Origin: Methylococcaceae bacterium
Lineage (GTDB): Bacteria > Pseudomonadota > Gammaproteobacteria > Methylococcales > Methylomonadaceae
Direction: 5' to 3'
DNA: 12,039 nucleotides
Assembly (NCBI GenBank): GCA_947506075.1
Contig: CANNNN010000046.1
Span: 1 to 12,039 of the forward strand
A model generated the notes under the pieces. That model was not told where the DNA came from. It made no database searches and was given only the letters and a program-made list of their open reading frames with translations. Within the stretch, counting starts at the first letter, position 1. Each line of letters opens with the position of its first letter. Below, piece by piece: positions 1 through 6,822 of this stretch. The position numbers and the translations under genes are program-made.

Positions 1-769
1 GGATGCCGCCATGATAAAGCTCCAGCGCACCGTCCGGTTTAGTCAGTCCCAGGTAATTAGTGCGTATCGTTGCAAAGTCGTCGTAATAGGGCAAGTTGGA
101 ACAATGTACCTTCTTGATTAGCGCAACCGACCCTTCCGCCCAGCTTATCATCTGGTCGATATCTTCCAGCAGATAGTCGCGCTCGGCTTTGCTCAGAGAT
201 TTGTTCATGCCACCGGCAATTGCGCCGGTGCCGTGGATGCGTTTGCCCGACACCATGCGTATGACTTCCTGGCCGTATTTGCGCAGTTTGACGCCCTGTA
301 CTCCAAGTTCGGGATATTCAGCCAATACTGCAACGATCGAACGCTTGCTGATGTCACTTTCAAAGCCGAACAGTAAATCCGGGCTCGATAAATGAAAGAA
401 ATGCAGTGCATGGGATTGCATCACTTGTCCGAAATGCAGTAAACGTCTTAACTTGTCGGCTGAGACGGGCAGATTTTCAGGATCGATGCCGACCAGTTGA
501 TCTATGGCTTTCGCTGCGGCGAGGTGGTGGCTTACCGGACATATCCCGCATAAGCGCTGTACCAGAACCGGTAGTTCCCAGTAAGGTCTACCTTGAATAA
601 AGCGTTCAAAGCCGCGGAATTCAACGATATGCAATCTGGCTTGCTGGACTTTATTATCCGCATCAAGCAATAACGTAACTTTGCCATGGCCTTCGACGCG
701 AGAGACTGGATCGACGACGACGCGTTTTAAACTGTCCCGATTTTGTGCTGTTTCTAAATGTTCGTACAT
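1..769 (-). CDS. hoxH: NAD-reducing [NiFe] hydrogenase large subunit HoxH (partial, C-terminus beyond left edge)
   Basis: This is the catalytic large subunit, which carries the Ni-Fe active site for reversible H2 oxidation in a cytoplasmic HoxFUYH complex. Translating back from the ATG at 769 gives 256 complete codons without a stop; the family is usually about 470-490 residues, so roughly half is missing. Visible are the RVEGHGK segment (residues 24-30) and the L1 nickel-ligand motif RLCGIC (residues 72-77), with Cys74 and Cys77 as expected ligands, followed by PVSHHLAAAKAID. The second ligand pair (DPCxxCxxH-type) and the C-terminal peptide removed by the maturation protease lie outside the window. 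A GGGGA stretch about 8 bases upstream of the ATG is a weak ribosome binding site. It follows hoxY by 39 bases and is last in the visible operon. The match to group 3d HoxH in wording and gene order is strong. Confidence 0.95.
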   Translation of the reverse strand, partial: MYEHLETAQNRDSLKRVVVDPVSRVEGHGKVTLLLDADNKVQQARLHIVEFRGFERFIQGRPYWELPVLVQRLCGICPVSHHLAAAKAIDQLVGIDPENLPVSADKLRRLLHFGQVMQSHALHFFHLSSPDLLFGFESDISKRSIVAVLAEYPELGVQGVKLRKYGQEVIRMVSGKRIHGTGAIAGGMNKSLSKAERDYLLEDIDQMISWAEGSVALIKKVHCSNLPYYDDFATIRTNYLGLTKPDGALELYHGGI

Positions 770-808
770 AATAATCCCCGTATTTGTAGGTTGGGTAAGC
801 GAAAGCAC

Positions 809-1348
809 TTAATCATAATGAACCAATTCATAAGGCAATGAAGGCTCACGCCCGTCAATCAAATCGGTCAAAAATTTCCAGAACACGTCCGCCGATGGTG
901 GGCAGCCGGGTAAAAAATAATCTATTTTGACGACTTCATGAATCGGCCGAACCTGATCCAACAGCAATGGTAATTCGATATCACTGGGAATTTGCGGATT
1001 TTCCACGCCTATTCCGTCCAGATATGCCTCATTCAGGCATTCCTCTAGCGGGATATGATTACGCATCGCAGGCAGTCCTCCGTTAATCGCACAAGCGCCG
1101 ACCGCAACCAGAATTTTGCAGTTCGCTCGAAACTCCCTCAAAACGTGGACGTTTTCAGAATTACAAACGCCGCCTTCGATAAGGCCTATATCGCAATTGC
1201 TGCAATGCTCAATATCGGTAAGCGGTGAGCGGTCAAACTCTACGACTTCAACAAGCTGCAGCATTCGTTCGTCTATGTCCAGAAACGACATGTGACAGCC
1301 AAAGCAGCCGGCCAGTGATGTTGTTGCTACTCTAATTTTATTCGTCAT
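809..1348 (-). CDS. hoxY: NAD-reducing [NiFe] hydrogenase small subunit HoxY
   Basis: This is the small subunit of the hydrogenase module; it passes electrons from the HoxH Ni-Fe site to the HoxU/HoxF diaphorase through a proximal [4Fe-4S] cluster. It has 179 residues, within the compact range of soluble HoxY proteins and without the extended C-terminal two-cluster region and Tat signal of membrane-bound small subunits. The N-terminal LAGCFGCHMSFLD gives Cys15 and Cys18. Other likely ligands are Cys86 (VGACAINGG) and Cys149 (LPGCPPS); Cys62 (EGGVCNSEN) is a further conserved-looking cysteine. The ATG at 1348 overlaps the end of hoxU by 11 bases, and a GGAG lies 10 bases upstream of the start. 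The overlap suggests coupled translation with hoxU. There is no sign of damage. Confidence 0.95.
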   Translation of the reverse strand: MTNKIRVATTSLAGCFGCHMSFLDIDERMLQLVEVVEFDRSPLTDIEHCSNCDIGLIEGGVCNSENVHVLREFRANCKILVAVGACAINGGLPAMRNHIPLEECLNEAYLDGIGVENPQIPSDIELPLLLDQVRPIHEVVKIDYFLPGCPPSADVFWKFLTDLIDGREPSLPYELVHYD

Positions 1349-2057
1349 GTTTATGATGCTCCGTAGCCAGACTTACTTGATCGATTTGTTGATGATCGTA
1401 AATACGCTGACCAATCGGCACCTCATAGCCTGTGCGTTTAATAAGAATCGCACCGGTAGGACACACTGAGCAGGCATGATCGGTCACATCCAAATCGGTA
1501 TCTTTTAACAACCCGCTTTCGCCATTAACGATCAAATGCCTGTTGATGCCTCGCCCACTGACAGCAAACACGTCTTTGCCATCTAGTTGCTGGCTGGCGC
1601 GTACGCACAAGGTACAAAAAATGCAGCGGTTATGGTCTATCATGACCTCGGCATGCGAGGCGTCTACGTTACGATCCGGATAAAACAGCGGAAAATGATT
1701 GTCGAGCATGTTCAAATGATAGGCAACGGCCTGCAACTGGCAGTTTCCAGTTTTTTCGCAGGACGGACAAAAATGATTGCCTTCCACAAACAGCATCTGA
1801 GTGATTTTTTTCCGGTCATCAATCAGCTCCTGAGTTTCACTGAGCACCTCCTGACCCTCGCTTGCAGGAAAGGTGCAGGCGGTACAGTTGCGGCCGTTTA
1901 TTTTTACGGTACACAGCTTGCAACTGCCGTGCGGGGTAAATTCCGGCTGATGACATAAATGAGGGATATAGACGTCGGCAGCCAGCGCTGCATCCATGAT
2001 GGTCTGACCGTCTTGGAAAGGAATGATTTTGCCATCTATGGTAATTGTTTTACTCAT
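1338..2057 (-). CDS. hoxU: NAD-reducing hydrogenase diaphorase Fe-S subunit HoxU
   Basis: This Fe-S relay subunit connects HoxY to the FMN of HoxF and is homologous to the N-terminal part of complex I NuoG. The 239-residue protein has, in order, a plant-type [2Fe-2S] ferredoxin domain (Cys35, Cys46, Cys49, Cys61), a NuoG-type [4Fe-4S] motif with His95, Cys97, Cys100 and Cys106 (NHFCPSCEKTGNC), and a further [4Fe-4S] set, Cys145, Cys148 and Cys151 (RCIFCTLC) with Cys199 (CSVCP). An open frame extends 29 codons further upstream, but it lies inside hoxF and does not look like the family. The ATG at 2057 gives the expected MSKTITIDGK start and has GGAGAG 5 bases upstream. It overlaps hoxF by 8 bases and hoxY by 11. 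Confidence 0.95.
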   Translation of the reverse strand: MSKTITIDGKIIPFQDGQTIMDAALAADVYIPHLCHQPEFTPHGSCKLCTVKINGRNCTACTFPASEGQEVLSETQELIDDRKKITQMLFVEGNHFCPSCEKTGNCQLQAVAYHLNMLDNHFPLFYPDRNVDASHAEVMIDHNRCIFCTLCVRASQQLDGKDVFAVSGRGINRHLIVNGESGLLKDTDLDVTDHACSVCPTGAILIKRTGYEVPIGQRIYDHQQIDQVSLATEHHKHDE

Positions 2058-3837
2058 GTTCGCTCTCCGTTTGAGCCAAATGCGCACCGGCATCATCCCG
2101 GTTCGCCAAGCGTCTAGCTGTTTCCAGTGCGCCATCCAAATCAAATCCCGGATCGAAACTGATGTTCCTGGTAAGGCCGTGATACATTTCAGGATAACGT
2201 TCCAGTGTTGATAATATCGGGTTCGCTGCAGTTTGTCCTAATCCGCAATGGCTATGGTTTTTAATCAACTGACACGTTGCTTCAAGCTCAACAATATCGC
2301 CTGCCGAGCCGTGACCTCCGACAATTTTGTCGAGTTGTTTTCTCAATAACGAGGTGCCAACCCTGCAGGGCGTACAAAATCCGCAACTTTCATGGGCGAA
2401 AAAATGCGTAAAATTCTGAACCATGTCGAGAATATCACGACTGGAGTTGAAAATAATGAACGATCCACCGGTGGCCAAGTCTTCAAAAGCCAGTTTGCGG
2501 TCAAGTTCCTGATTGGTAATAAAGGTTCCCGACGGGCCGCCAATCTGCACACCCAGCACATCGACCGCCCCGCAATCATTGAGAATAGTCTGAACATTTA
2601 CTCCGAACGGATATTCATAGATACCGGGACGGGCGCAATCACCGCATATACTGAGTATCTTAGTTCCCTTGGACTTTTCGGTACCGATGCTTGCAAACCA
2701 TTCGCCGCCGTTGACCGCAATACCGGTAGCCGCCAAAAATGTTTCGACATTATTGACAACGGTAGGTTTGCCTAAATAACCCTGGGTTACAGGATAGGGC
2801 GGACGGTTACGCGGAATACCAGCCTTACCTTCCAATGACTCGATCAATGCGGATTCTTCACCGCAAATATAAGCGCCTGCGCCCAGGCAGATTTCAATAT
2901 CAAAATTCAGGTTCGTGTCCAGAATATTATTACCCAGCAAGCCGTTTTGACGACGATGTTGAAGAATAGCTTGCAACTTATCGTGCAGATGCAAATATTC
3001 GCCGCGCAAATACAAAAAGCCTTGTTTGGCTCCGATAATCGCAGCACATACCGTCATGCCTTCAAATATTTGATCTGCGTAAGAATTCAACAGCACCCTG
3101 TCTTTAAAGGTGCCTGGTTCGCCTTCGTCGGCATTGCAAACAACATAACGCTCAGGTTGCGGTTCTTCAGAGCAGAATTTCCACTTGGTAGCGGTTTTAA
3201 ATCCGGCCCCGCCCCGCCCACGTAAACCCGATTTATCCAATTCTGCCAGCGTTTCCTTGGTGCCGCGTCGGAAGACGGCTTTAAGTGCATCGCCTTGTTC
3301 AAGTTGCTGATTTAGCAATAAACCGGGCTGGTAAATATTGTCCGCCACTTGGAATAACTCGGAGGGCCATTCTTCCAGGGGTTTTTGCTGATTAATTAAC
3401 GCTGCAATTTGATCGCACACTGAACGATCCAAACGGGTCAACGCATAGCCGTTAACCAGTCCAGCTGGGCCTTGATCGCACATGCCGGTGCATGAGGCAT
3501 TATCCAGACTGACCAGCCCATCCTTTCTGACCTCGCCAACAGTAACATTCAAACTCTTTGCCAGATAATCGAACAGGTCTTTTTTACCCAGCATATGATC
3601 GGTGATCGAATCACTGATCAACAGCTCGTATTGCCCTCTGGGGCTTAGATGAAAAAAACTGTAGAATTCAACGACGCTGATAATTTGCGTACGGGGTATG
3701 TTTAGCAGCCCGGATAGCTGTTCTATAGCGTCTCCCGGGATATAATGATAGCGTGACTGGATCTCTCTTAGCATTTTCAGCAAATGCGTGGTCTGATGAT
3801 GGTTCTGTTCTGCGATACACTGAATAAATTGTCTCAC
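2050..3837 (-). CDS. hoxF: NAD-reducing hydrogenase diaphorase subunit HoxF (NuoE-NuoF fusion)
   Basis: This flavoprotein exchanges electrons with NAD(H) through FMN and is homologous to complex I NuoF, with a fused NuoE-like domain. It has 595 residues, close to the roughly 600 of Cupriavidus-type HoxF. Residues about 1-150 form the NuoE-like part, with a CTGMC pair (Cys116, Cys120); the first cysteine pair of classical NuoE is not seen. The NuoF part has the FMN-binding GRGGAGF (207-213), the NAD/FMN segment around GAGAYICGEESAL (319-331), and [4Fe-4S] ligands Cys485, Cys488 and Cys491 (SCGFCTPCRVG) with Cys531 (HCGLGQTA). The start is GTG at 3837: a TAA codon sits directly upstream in frame, so no longer product is possible, and GGGAGA lies 4-5 bases before it. 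It is the first gene of the visible hox operon, divergent from the dciA-like gene. The NuoE fusion explains why no separate hoxE is seen. Confidence 0.95.
   Translation of the reverse strand: MRQFIQCIAEQNHHQTTHLLKMLREIQSRYHYIPGDAIEQLSGLLNIPRTQIISVVEFYSFFHLSPRGQYELLISDSITDHMLGKKDLFDYLAKSLNVTVGEVRKDGLVSLDNASCTGMCDQGPAGLVNGYALTRLDRSVCDQIAALINQQKPLEEWPSELFQVADNIYQPGLLLNQQLEQGDALKAVFRRGTKETLAELDKSGLRGRGGAGFKTATKWKFCSEEPQPERYVVCNADEGEPGTFKDRVLLNSYADQIFEGMTVCAAIIGAKQGFLYLRGEYLHLHDKLQAILQHRRQNGLLGNNILDTNLNFDIEICLGAGAYICGEESALIESLEGKAGIPRNRPPYPVTQGYLGKPTVVNNVETFLAATGIAVNGGEWFASIGTEKSKGTKILSICGDCARPGIYEYPFGVNVQTILNDCGAVDVLGVQIGGPSGTFITNQELDRKLAFEDLATGGSFIIFNSSRDILDMVQNFTHFFAHESCGFCTPCRVGTSLLRKQLDKIVGGHGSAGDIVELEATCQLIKNHSHCGLGQTAANPILSTLERYPEMYHGLTRNISFDPGFDLDGALETARRLANRDDAGAHLAQTESEHE
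2063..2068 (-). promoter_or_regulatory. Ribosome binding site of hoxU
   Basis: GGAGAG on the minus strand, 5 bases before the ATG at 2057 and inside the last codons of hoxF. It decides between the longer open frame starting at 2144 and the internal ATG chosen here. Confidence 0.7.
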
Positions 3838-3841
3838 TTAA

Positions 3842-3847
3842 TCTCCC
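3842..3847 (-). promoter_or_regulatory. Ribosome binding site of hoxF
   Basis: GGGAGA on the minus strand, 4-5 bases before the GTG at 3837. It supports the non-ATG start, which is also the first codon after an in-frame TAA. Confidence 0.7.
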
Positions 3848-3883
3848 GGGCTTTATCTTTCTGGATATGATATTAGTGGAATG

Positions 3884-3898
3884 TTACATTGCTTACAT
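3884..3898 (-). repeat. Short direct repeat in the hox leader (possible operator)
   Basis: Two copies of ATGTAA on the minus strand separated by 3 bases, giving a 9-base period, between the putative hox promoter and the hoxF start. It would lie about 58-72 bases into the transcript if the proposed promoter is right, which makes an operator role uncertain. No known binding consensus is recognised; it could be chance in AT-rich DNA. Confidence 0.2.
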
Positions 3899-3962
3899 GG
3901 CTGAAAATAAGGGCCTTGAACAGCACATAAATCGGTAAGTCTCTATTCCCTTACTGTTATTA

Positions 3963-3991
3963 ACTATATCTTACTATCTGAAATATACCAA
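3963..3991 (-). promoter_or_regulatory. Putative sigma70-type promoter of the hox operon
   Basis: On the minus strand, TTGGTA (3986-3991) and TATAGT (3963-3968) are separated by exactly 17 bases, a good fit to -35 and -10 elements. Initiation would fall near 3956, leaving a leader of about 120 bases before hoxF. No sigma54 pattern (TGGCAC-N5-TTGC type) was found in the 198-base gap, although some hydrogenase operons use one. The region is AT-rich, so a chance match is possible. Confidence 0.4.
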
Positions 3992-4035
3992 TAAATCGTT
4001 GCAAATTTCGACCGTAGATTGACAGACAAATACTG

Positions 4036-4539
4036 ATGGCAAAAAAAATAATTACTTTTAAGGCGGCTTTGTCATTTCCAAACCGTACTATGGTGCACTT
4101 TTATAACCAGATTGAACAGCAAAAACAGGTTTTACGCTGTATTCATCTGGTGTTACCTGCGGCGATAGCTTCGCATGTGTTGCACTGTGTTGTTAATGGC
4201 AAGAAACTGCTGGTTTATACCGATACGGCAGCTTGGGCATCTCAATTGCGCTTTTATAACAGCGCAATTCTTGCGGCGATCGCACCGGTAACTCGGGAGT
4301 CGGTCTCATTGATGCAGATTAAAGTTAGGCTCGAGACCTTGCCTACAACATCGTTGCCTGGACGGATGCCGATTATTCCTTCAGCAGAAAAAATAGCGCT
4401 GATCCATGAACAGAGCCTAACTGTTTCGGATCAGCAATTGAAGCAGTCGCTGCTTAGATTAAGTGCAACGCTGGAAAGACTTTCAGATAATGGATCTACA
4501 AAAAAAATGTCCACGAACAGCAGGAAAGATATGAAGTAA
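4036..4539 (+). CDS. dciA: DUF721 / DciA-like protein (putative replicative helicase loader)
   Basis: This small protein of 167 residues resembles the DUF721 family. DciA members of that family interact with and help load the replicative helicase DnaB in bacteria lacking DnaC. Residues about 20-85 fit the KH-like DciA core, with the characteristic hydrophobic strand and the LLVYTDTAAWASQLRFYN stretch (58-75). The part after about 100 is polar and probably flexible, ending in a Lys/Ser/Asn-rich tail. The ATG at 4036 has no clear Shine-Dalgarno sequence, and an A8 run follows almost at once. It is convergent with lpxC, 41 bases apart, the same relation I recall for the DUF721 gene next to lpxC in Pseudomonas, which supports the call. 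Domain assignment is from motif and context only; the helicase role is known for the family and not shown here. Confidence 0.72.
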   Translation: MAKKIITFKAALSFPNRTMVHFYNQIEQQKQVLRCIHLVLPAAIASHVLHCVVNGKKLLVYTDTAAWASQLRFYNSAILAAIAPVTRESVSLMQIKVRLETLPTTSLPGRMPIIPSAEKIALIHEQSLTVSDQQLKQSLLRLSATLERLSDNGSTKKMSTNSRKDMK

Positions 4540-4580
4540 ATCTATACTGTATTGTGTTTAAGCTAATAATTAGTTTGGGT

Positions 4581-5504
4581 TTAGGCCTCAGATCTGGGTG
4601 TCTCGGCAGAACGCATAAAGGAAATCGGTGCGCTTTCATCATCATCGAAGGTAACCATTTCCCAGGCATCCTTATCGTTTAATAAAGCGCGCAGTAATTT
4701 GTTGTTCAAGCCATGTCCTGATTTGTATCCAGTAAACTCGCCAATCAGGCTATGCCCCAGCAGATATAAGTCACCTATCGCATCGAGAATTTTGTGCTTA
4801 ACAAACTCATCTGCATAGCGCAGACCGTCTTCGTTGATCACTTTATCATCATCGACCACTATCGCATTATCGAGGCTGCCACCCAAAGCCAGGTTATTTT
4901 CTCGCAACATTTCAATATCTTTCATGAAGCCAAAAGTTCTGGCTCGACTCACTTCTTTGACGAAGGTAGTCGATGAAAAATCCATTGTGGCTGTTTTTAA
5001 ATGATCTTCAAAAGCAGGATGTTCAAAATCAATCGTAAAAGTGACTTTGAAACCTTCAAATGGCTCAAAGGCAGCCCATTTATCATCATCCTCAACCCTG
5101 ATGCTGCGCAGTATACGAATATACTGCTTGGGACTGTCCTGTTCTTCAACCCCTGCAGATTGCAGTAAAAACACGAAAGGCCCGGCACTGCCATCCATAA
5201 TAGGCACTTCGGCGGCAGTGACATCTATAATTGCATTGTCTATGCCTAATCCGGCGCAAGCCGAAAGCAAATGCTCTATGGTTGAGATTTTTACATCGCC
5301 GGCAACCAGTGTTGTCGACAAAATGGTCTCGCCAACATTTTCAGGTGTTGCCTGAATGGTCACGGGTTCTGCCAAATCGACTCTGCGAAATCGGATGCCC
5401 GTATTGGCTTCTGCCGGGCGTAAGGTTAAATAAATCTTATCGCCGGTGTGTAGACCTACACCTGTTGCCCTGATGGTATTTTTTAAAGTTCGCTGTTTAA
5501 TCAT
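4581..5504 (-). CDS. lpxC: UDP-3-O-acyl-N-acetylglucosamine deacetylase LpxC
   Basis: This zinc amidase removes the acetyl group from UDP-3-O-acyl-GlcNAc, the committed step of lipid A synthesis in the cytoplasm. The 307 residues match the family length. The start, MIKQRTLKN followed by GVGLHTG (15-21), is typical. Zinc ligands are His78 (TIEHLL), His237 and Asp241 (VKHKILDAIGD); the catalytic acid-base residues are Glu77 and His264 (KSGHGLNNKL). The PIMDGSAGPF segment (101-110) is also present. The ATG at 5504 has only a poor ribosome binding site. It is the last gene of the dcw segment, 108 bases after ftsZ, with a hairpin in the gap that may alter coupling to ftsZ transcription. In enterobacteria LpxC is controlled by FtsH proteolysis through its C-terminus; here the tail ends SAETPRSEA and no equivalent degron can be asserted. 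Confidence 0.97.
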   Translation of the reverse strand: MIKQRTLKNTIRATGVGLHTGDKIYLTLRPAEANTGIRFRRVDLAEPVTIQATPENVGETILSTTLVAGDVKISTIEHLLSACAGLGIDNAIIDVTAAEVPIMDGSAGPFVFLLQSAGVEEQDSPKQYIRILRSIRVEDDDKWAAFEPFEGFKVTFTIDFEHPAFEDHLKTATMDFSSTTFVKEVSRARTFGFMKDIEMLRENNLALGGSLDNAIVVDDDKVINEDGLRYADEFVKHKILDAIGDLYLLGHSLIGEFTGYKSGHGLNNKLLRALLNDKDAWEMVTFDDDESAPISFMRSAETPRSEA

Positions 5505-5522
5505 AAAATCAATAACGCTTAA

Positions 5523-5548
5523 GTCGGGTTAGCAAAGCGCAACCCGAC
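5523..5548 (-). repeat. REP-like inverted repeat in the ftsZ-lpxC gap
   Basis: A perfect 8-bp inverted repeat, GTCGGGTT (5523-5530) and AACCCGAC (5541-5548), encloses a 10-base loop in which GC-AAA-GC can pair further. It resembles the GTCGGGTTA...TAACCCGAC elements I know as dispersed REP-type repeats in many proteobacteria. It lies 18 bases upstream of the lpxC ATG and would be transcribed in any ftsZ-lpxC message. No U-run follows it on the minus strand, so it is not a classical intrinsic terminator. It could stabilise or partly block the message. Confidence 0.6.
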
Positions 5549-5578
5549 AAATCAATGCTGCACACATAGTCTTAAGGC

Positions 5579-5606
5579 GTTATAAAACGCACTTAATCCA
5601 ACCTAA
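5579..5606 (-). promoter_or_regulatory. Weak candidate promoter for lpxC
   Basis: On the minus strand, TTAGGT (5601-5606) and TATAAC (5579-5584) are 16 bases apart in the ftsZ-lpxC gap. The -10 is reasonable and the -35 is poor. lpxC often has its own promoter in related organisms, but this assignment is tentative. Confidence 0.2.
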
Positions 5607-5612
5607 TGTTAA

Positions 5613-6788
5613 CTAGTCAGCCTGACGTCTCAGAAAAGCCGGAATATCAAGATAATCTAAATCCATGTCTTTCTTGGGCTGAGCGCCGAATCGTGTTTCT
5701 CTACCTTCGATTTTGTTTTGACGCATAACCGTAGGTTTGTCCAAACCTTCATAACTGACTTCACCGGCCACAGTTTGATTAATGTAACCGACTGTCGCTT
5801 TTGGTGCCAGTTTAACTATCCGGGACGGCAAGCCCATGCCTGTGGCAACCACAGTGACTTTAATTTCATCCCCCAGTTCCGGATTAATAGACATGCCTAT
5901 TTTGATAACCGCATCTTCCGAAGCAAATTCGTGAACAATGTTGCCCACTTCATCAAACTCGGCTATGCCCATATCAGCGGCAGAAATATTAACCAAAATG
6001 CCCCGTGCACCCTGTAAGTTAATATCTTCCAGCAACGGGCAGGCAATGGCTTGCTCAGCCGCTTCACGAGCACGATATTCGCCTTGTGCCGACCCCGTGC
6101 CCATAATTGCAGCGCCCATACCTGACATGACAGTTCTGACATCGGCAAAGTCGACGTTGATCATGCCGGGATGAACTATCAGCTCGGTAATGCCTTGTAC
6201 CGCATCGAGTAATACATCGTTAGCCGCCTTAAATGCATTGACCAACGACACATCGTTACCCAATACCGGTAATAATTTTTGGTTGGGGATGATGATCAAG
6301 GAATCTACATATTTTTCAAGTTCGGCTATACCTTGCTCTGCAGTGGCCAGTTTCTTTTTGCCTTCAAATGAAAACGGTTTAGTCACGACCGCAACCGTCA
6401 AAATGCCCATGCCTCTGGCAATTTCGGCTATAACCGGAATCGCCCCGGTGCCGGTGCCGCCGCCCATGCCCGCAGTCAAAAACACCATGTCGGCGCCTTG
6501 TAAAACTTCCCTGATGCGCTCCTTGTTCTCGTCTGCAGCCATACGTCCGACTTCCGGATTGGTGCCAGCTCCCAGACCCTTGGTTAATTCGACACCTAAC
6601 TGAATAATCGTATCTATGTTTAGTTTACTGAGCGCTTGCGCATCGGTATTCGCACAGATAAACTCAACCCCTTCCACAAGACTTCCGACCATGTGACTGA
6701 CTGCATTGCCGCCGCCGCCGCCGACACCGATAACTTTGATGACTGCATGTTCGTTGCTCATATCCATTAATTCATATTTCATAGCCAT
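5613..6788 (-). CDS. ftsZ: Cell division GTPase FtsZ
   Basis: This tubulin homologue polymerises with GTP into the Z ring at midcell and recruits the divisome. It has 391 residues, normal for the family. The N-terminal nucleotide-binding GVGGGGGNAV (21-30), the tubulin signature GGGTGTG (109-115) and the catalytic T7 loop NVDFAD (211-216) are intact. A linker of about 50 residues leads to the C-terminal conserved peptide around LDIPAFLRR (380-388), which binds FtsA and ZipA. There are two nearby ATGs; the first (6788) has AAGGTG 8 bases upstream while the second (6782) would be 14 away, so the first is chosen. ftsZ lies 34 bases after ftsA, and the whole set is co-oriented. Five GGC codons in a row encode the glycine loop. 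Confidence 0.98.
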   Translation of the reverse strand: MAMKYELMDMSNEHAVIKVIGVGGGGGNAVSHMVGSLVEGVEFICANTDAQALSKLNIDTIIQLGVELTKGLGAGTNPEVGRMAADENKERIREVLQGADMVFLTAGMGGGTGTGAIPVIAEIARGMGILTVAVVTKPFSFEGKKKLATAEQGIAELEKYVDSLIIIPNQKLLPVLGNDVSLVNAFKAANDVLLDAVQGITELIVHPGMINVDFADVRTVMSGMGAAIMGTGSAQGEYRAREAAEQAIACPLLEDINLQGARGILVNISAADMGIAEFDEVGNIVHEFASEDAVIKIGMSINPELGDEIKVTVVATGMGLPSRIVKLAPKATVGYINQTVAGEVSYEGLDKPTVMRQNKIEGRETRFGAQPKKDMDLDYLDIPAFLRRQAD

Positions 6789-6796
6789 TGCCGCTG

Positions 6797-6802
6797 CACC
6801 TT
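6797..6802 (-). promoter_or_regulatory. Ribosome binding site of ftsZ
   Basis: AAGGTG on the minus strand, 8 bases before the ATG at 6788. It favours that ATG over the one two codons downstream. Confidence 0.55.
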
Positions 6803-6822
6803 AAGTTATATTTACAAAATTA

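Noticed and set aside
1587..1958. 123-codon plus-strand open frame opposite hoxU
   Set aside because: It lies wholly antisense to a well-supported Fe-S protein gene, has no recognisable motif and reflects codon bias of the true gene.
2058..2144. Upstream extension of hoxU by 29 codons
   Set aside because: The extension overlaps hoxF in another frame and does not resemble HoxU, whereas the internal ATG has a strong ribosome binding site and a family-like start.
2392..2775. 127-codon plus-strand open frame opposite hoxF
   Set aside because: Antisense shadow of the NuoF-like region; no domain or ribosome binding site supports it.
4019..4024. TTGACA hexamer just upstream of the dciA-like start
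   Set aside because: A perfect -35 hexamer, but only 11 bases from the ATG and without a -10 at proper spacing, so it would start transcription inside the gene.
4562..4572. CTAATAATTAG palindrome between dciA and lpxC
   Set aside because: Too short to form a stable stem with a workable loop and not GC-rich, so not a convincing bidirectional terminator.
5577..5590. GCGTT-ATAA-AACGC small hairpin downstream of ftsZ
   Set aside because: Five base pairs only and no following U-run in the transcript; too weak to call a terminator.
6190..6603. 137-codon plus-strand open frame opposite ftsZ
   Set aside because: Antisense to the most conserved part of FtsZ; low-complexity Ala/Pro-rich product typical of a shadow frame.
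6708..6723. GCC trinucleotide repeat
   Set aside because: It encodes the conserved polyglycine nucleotide-binding loop of FtsZ and is not an independent repeat element.
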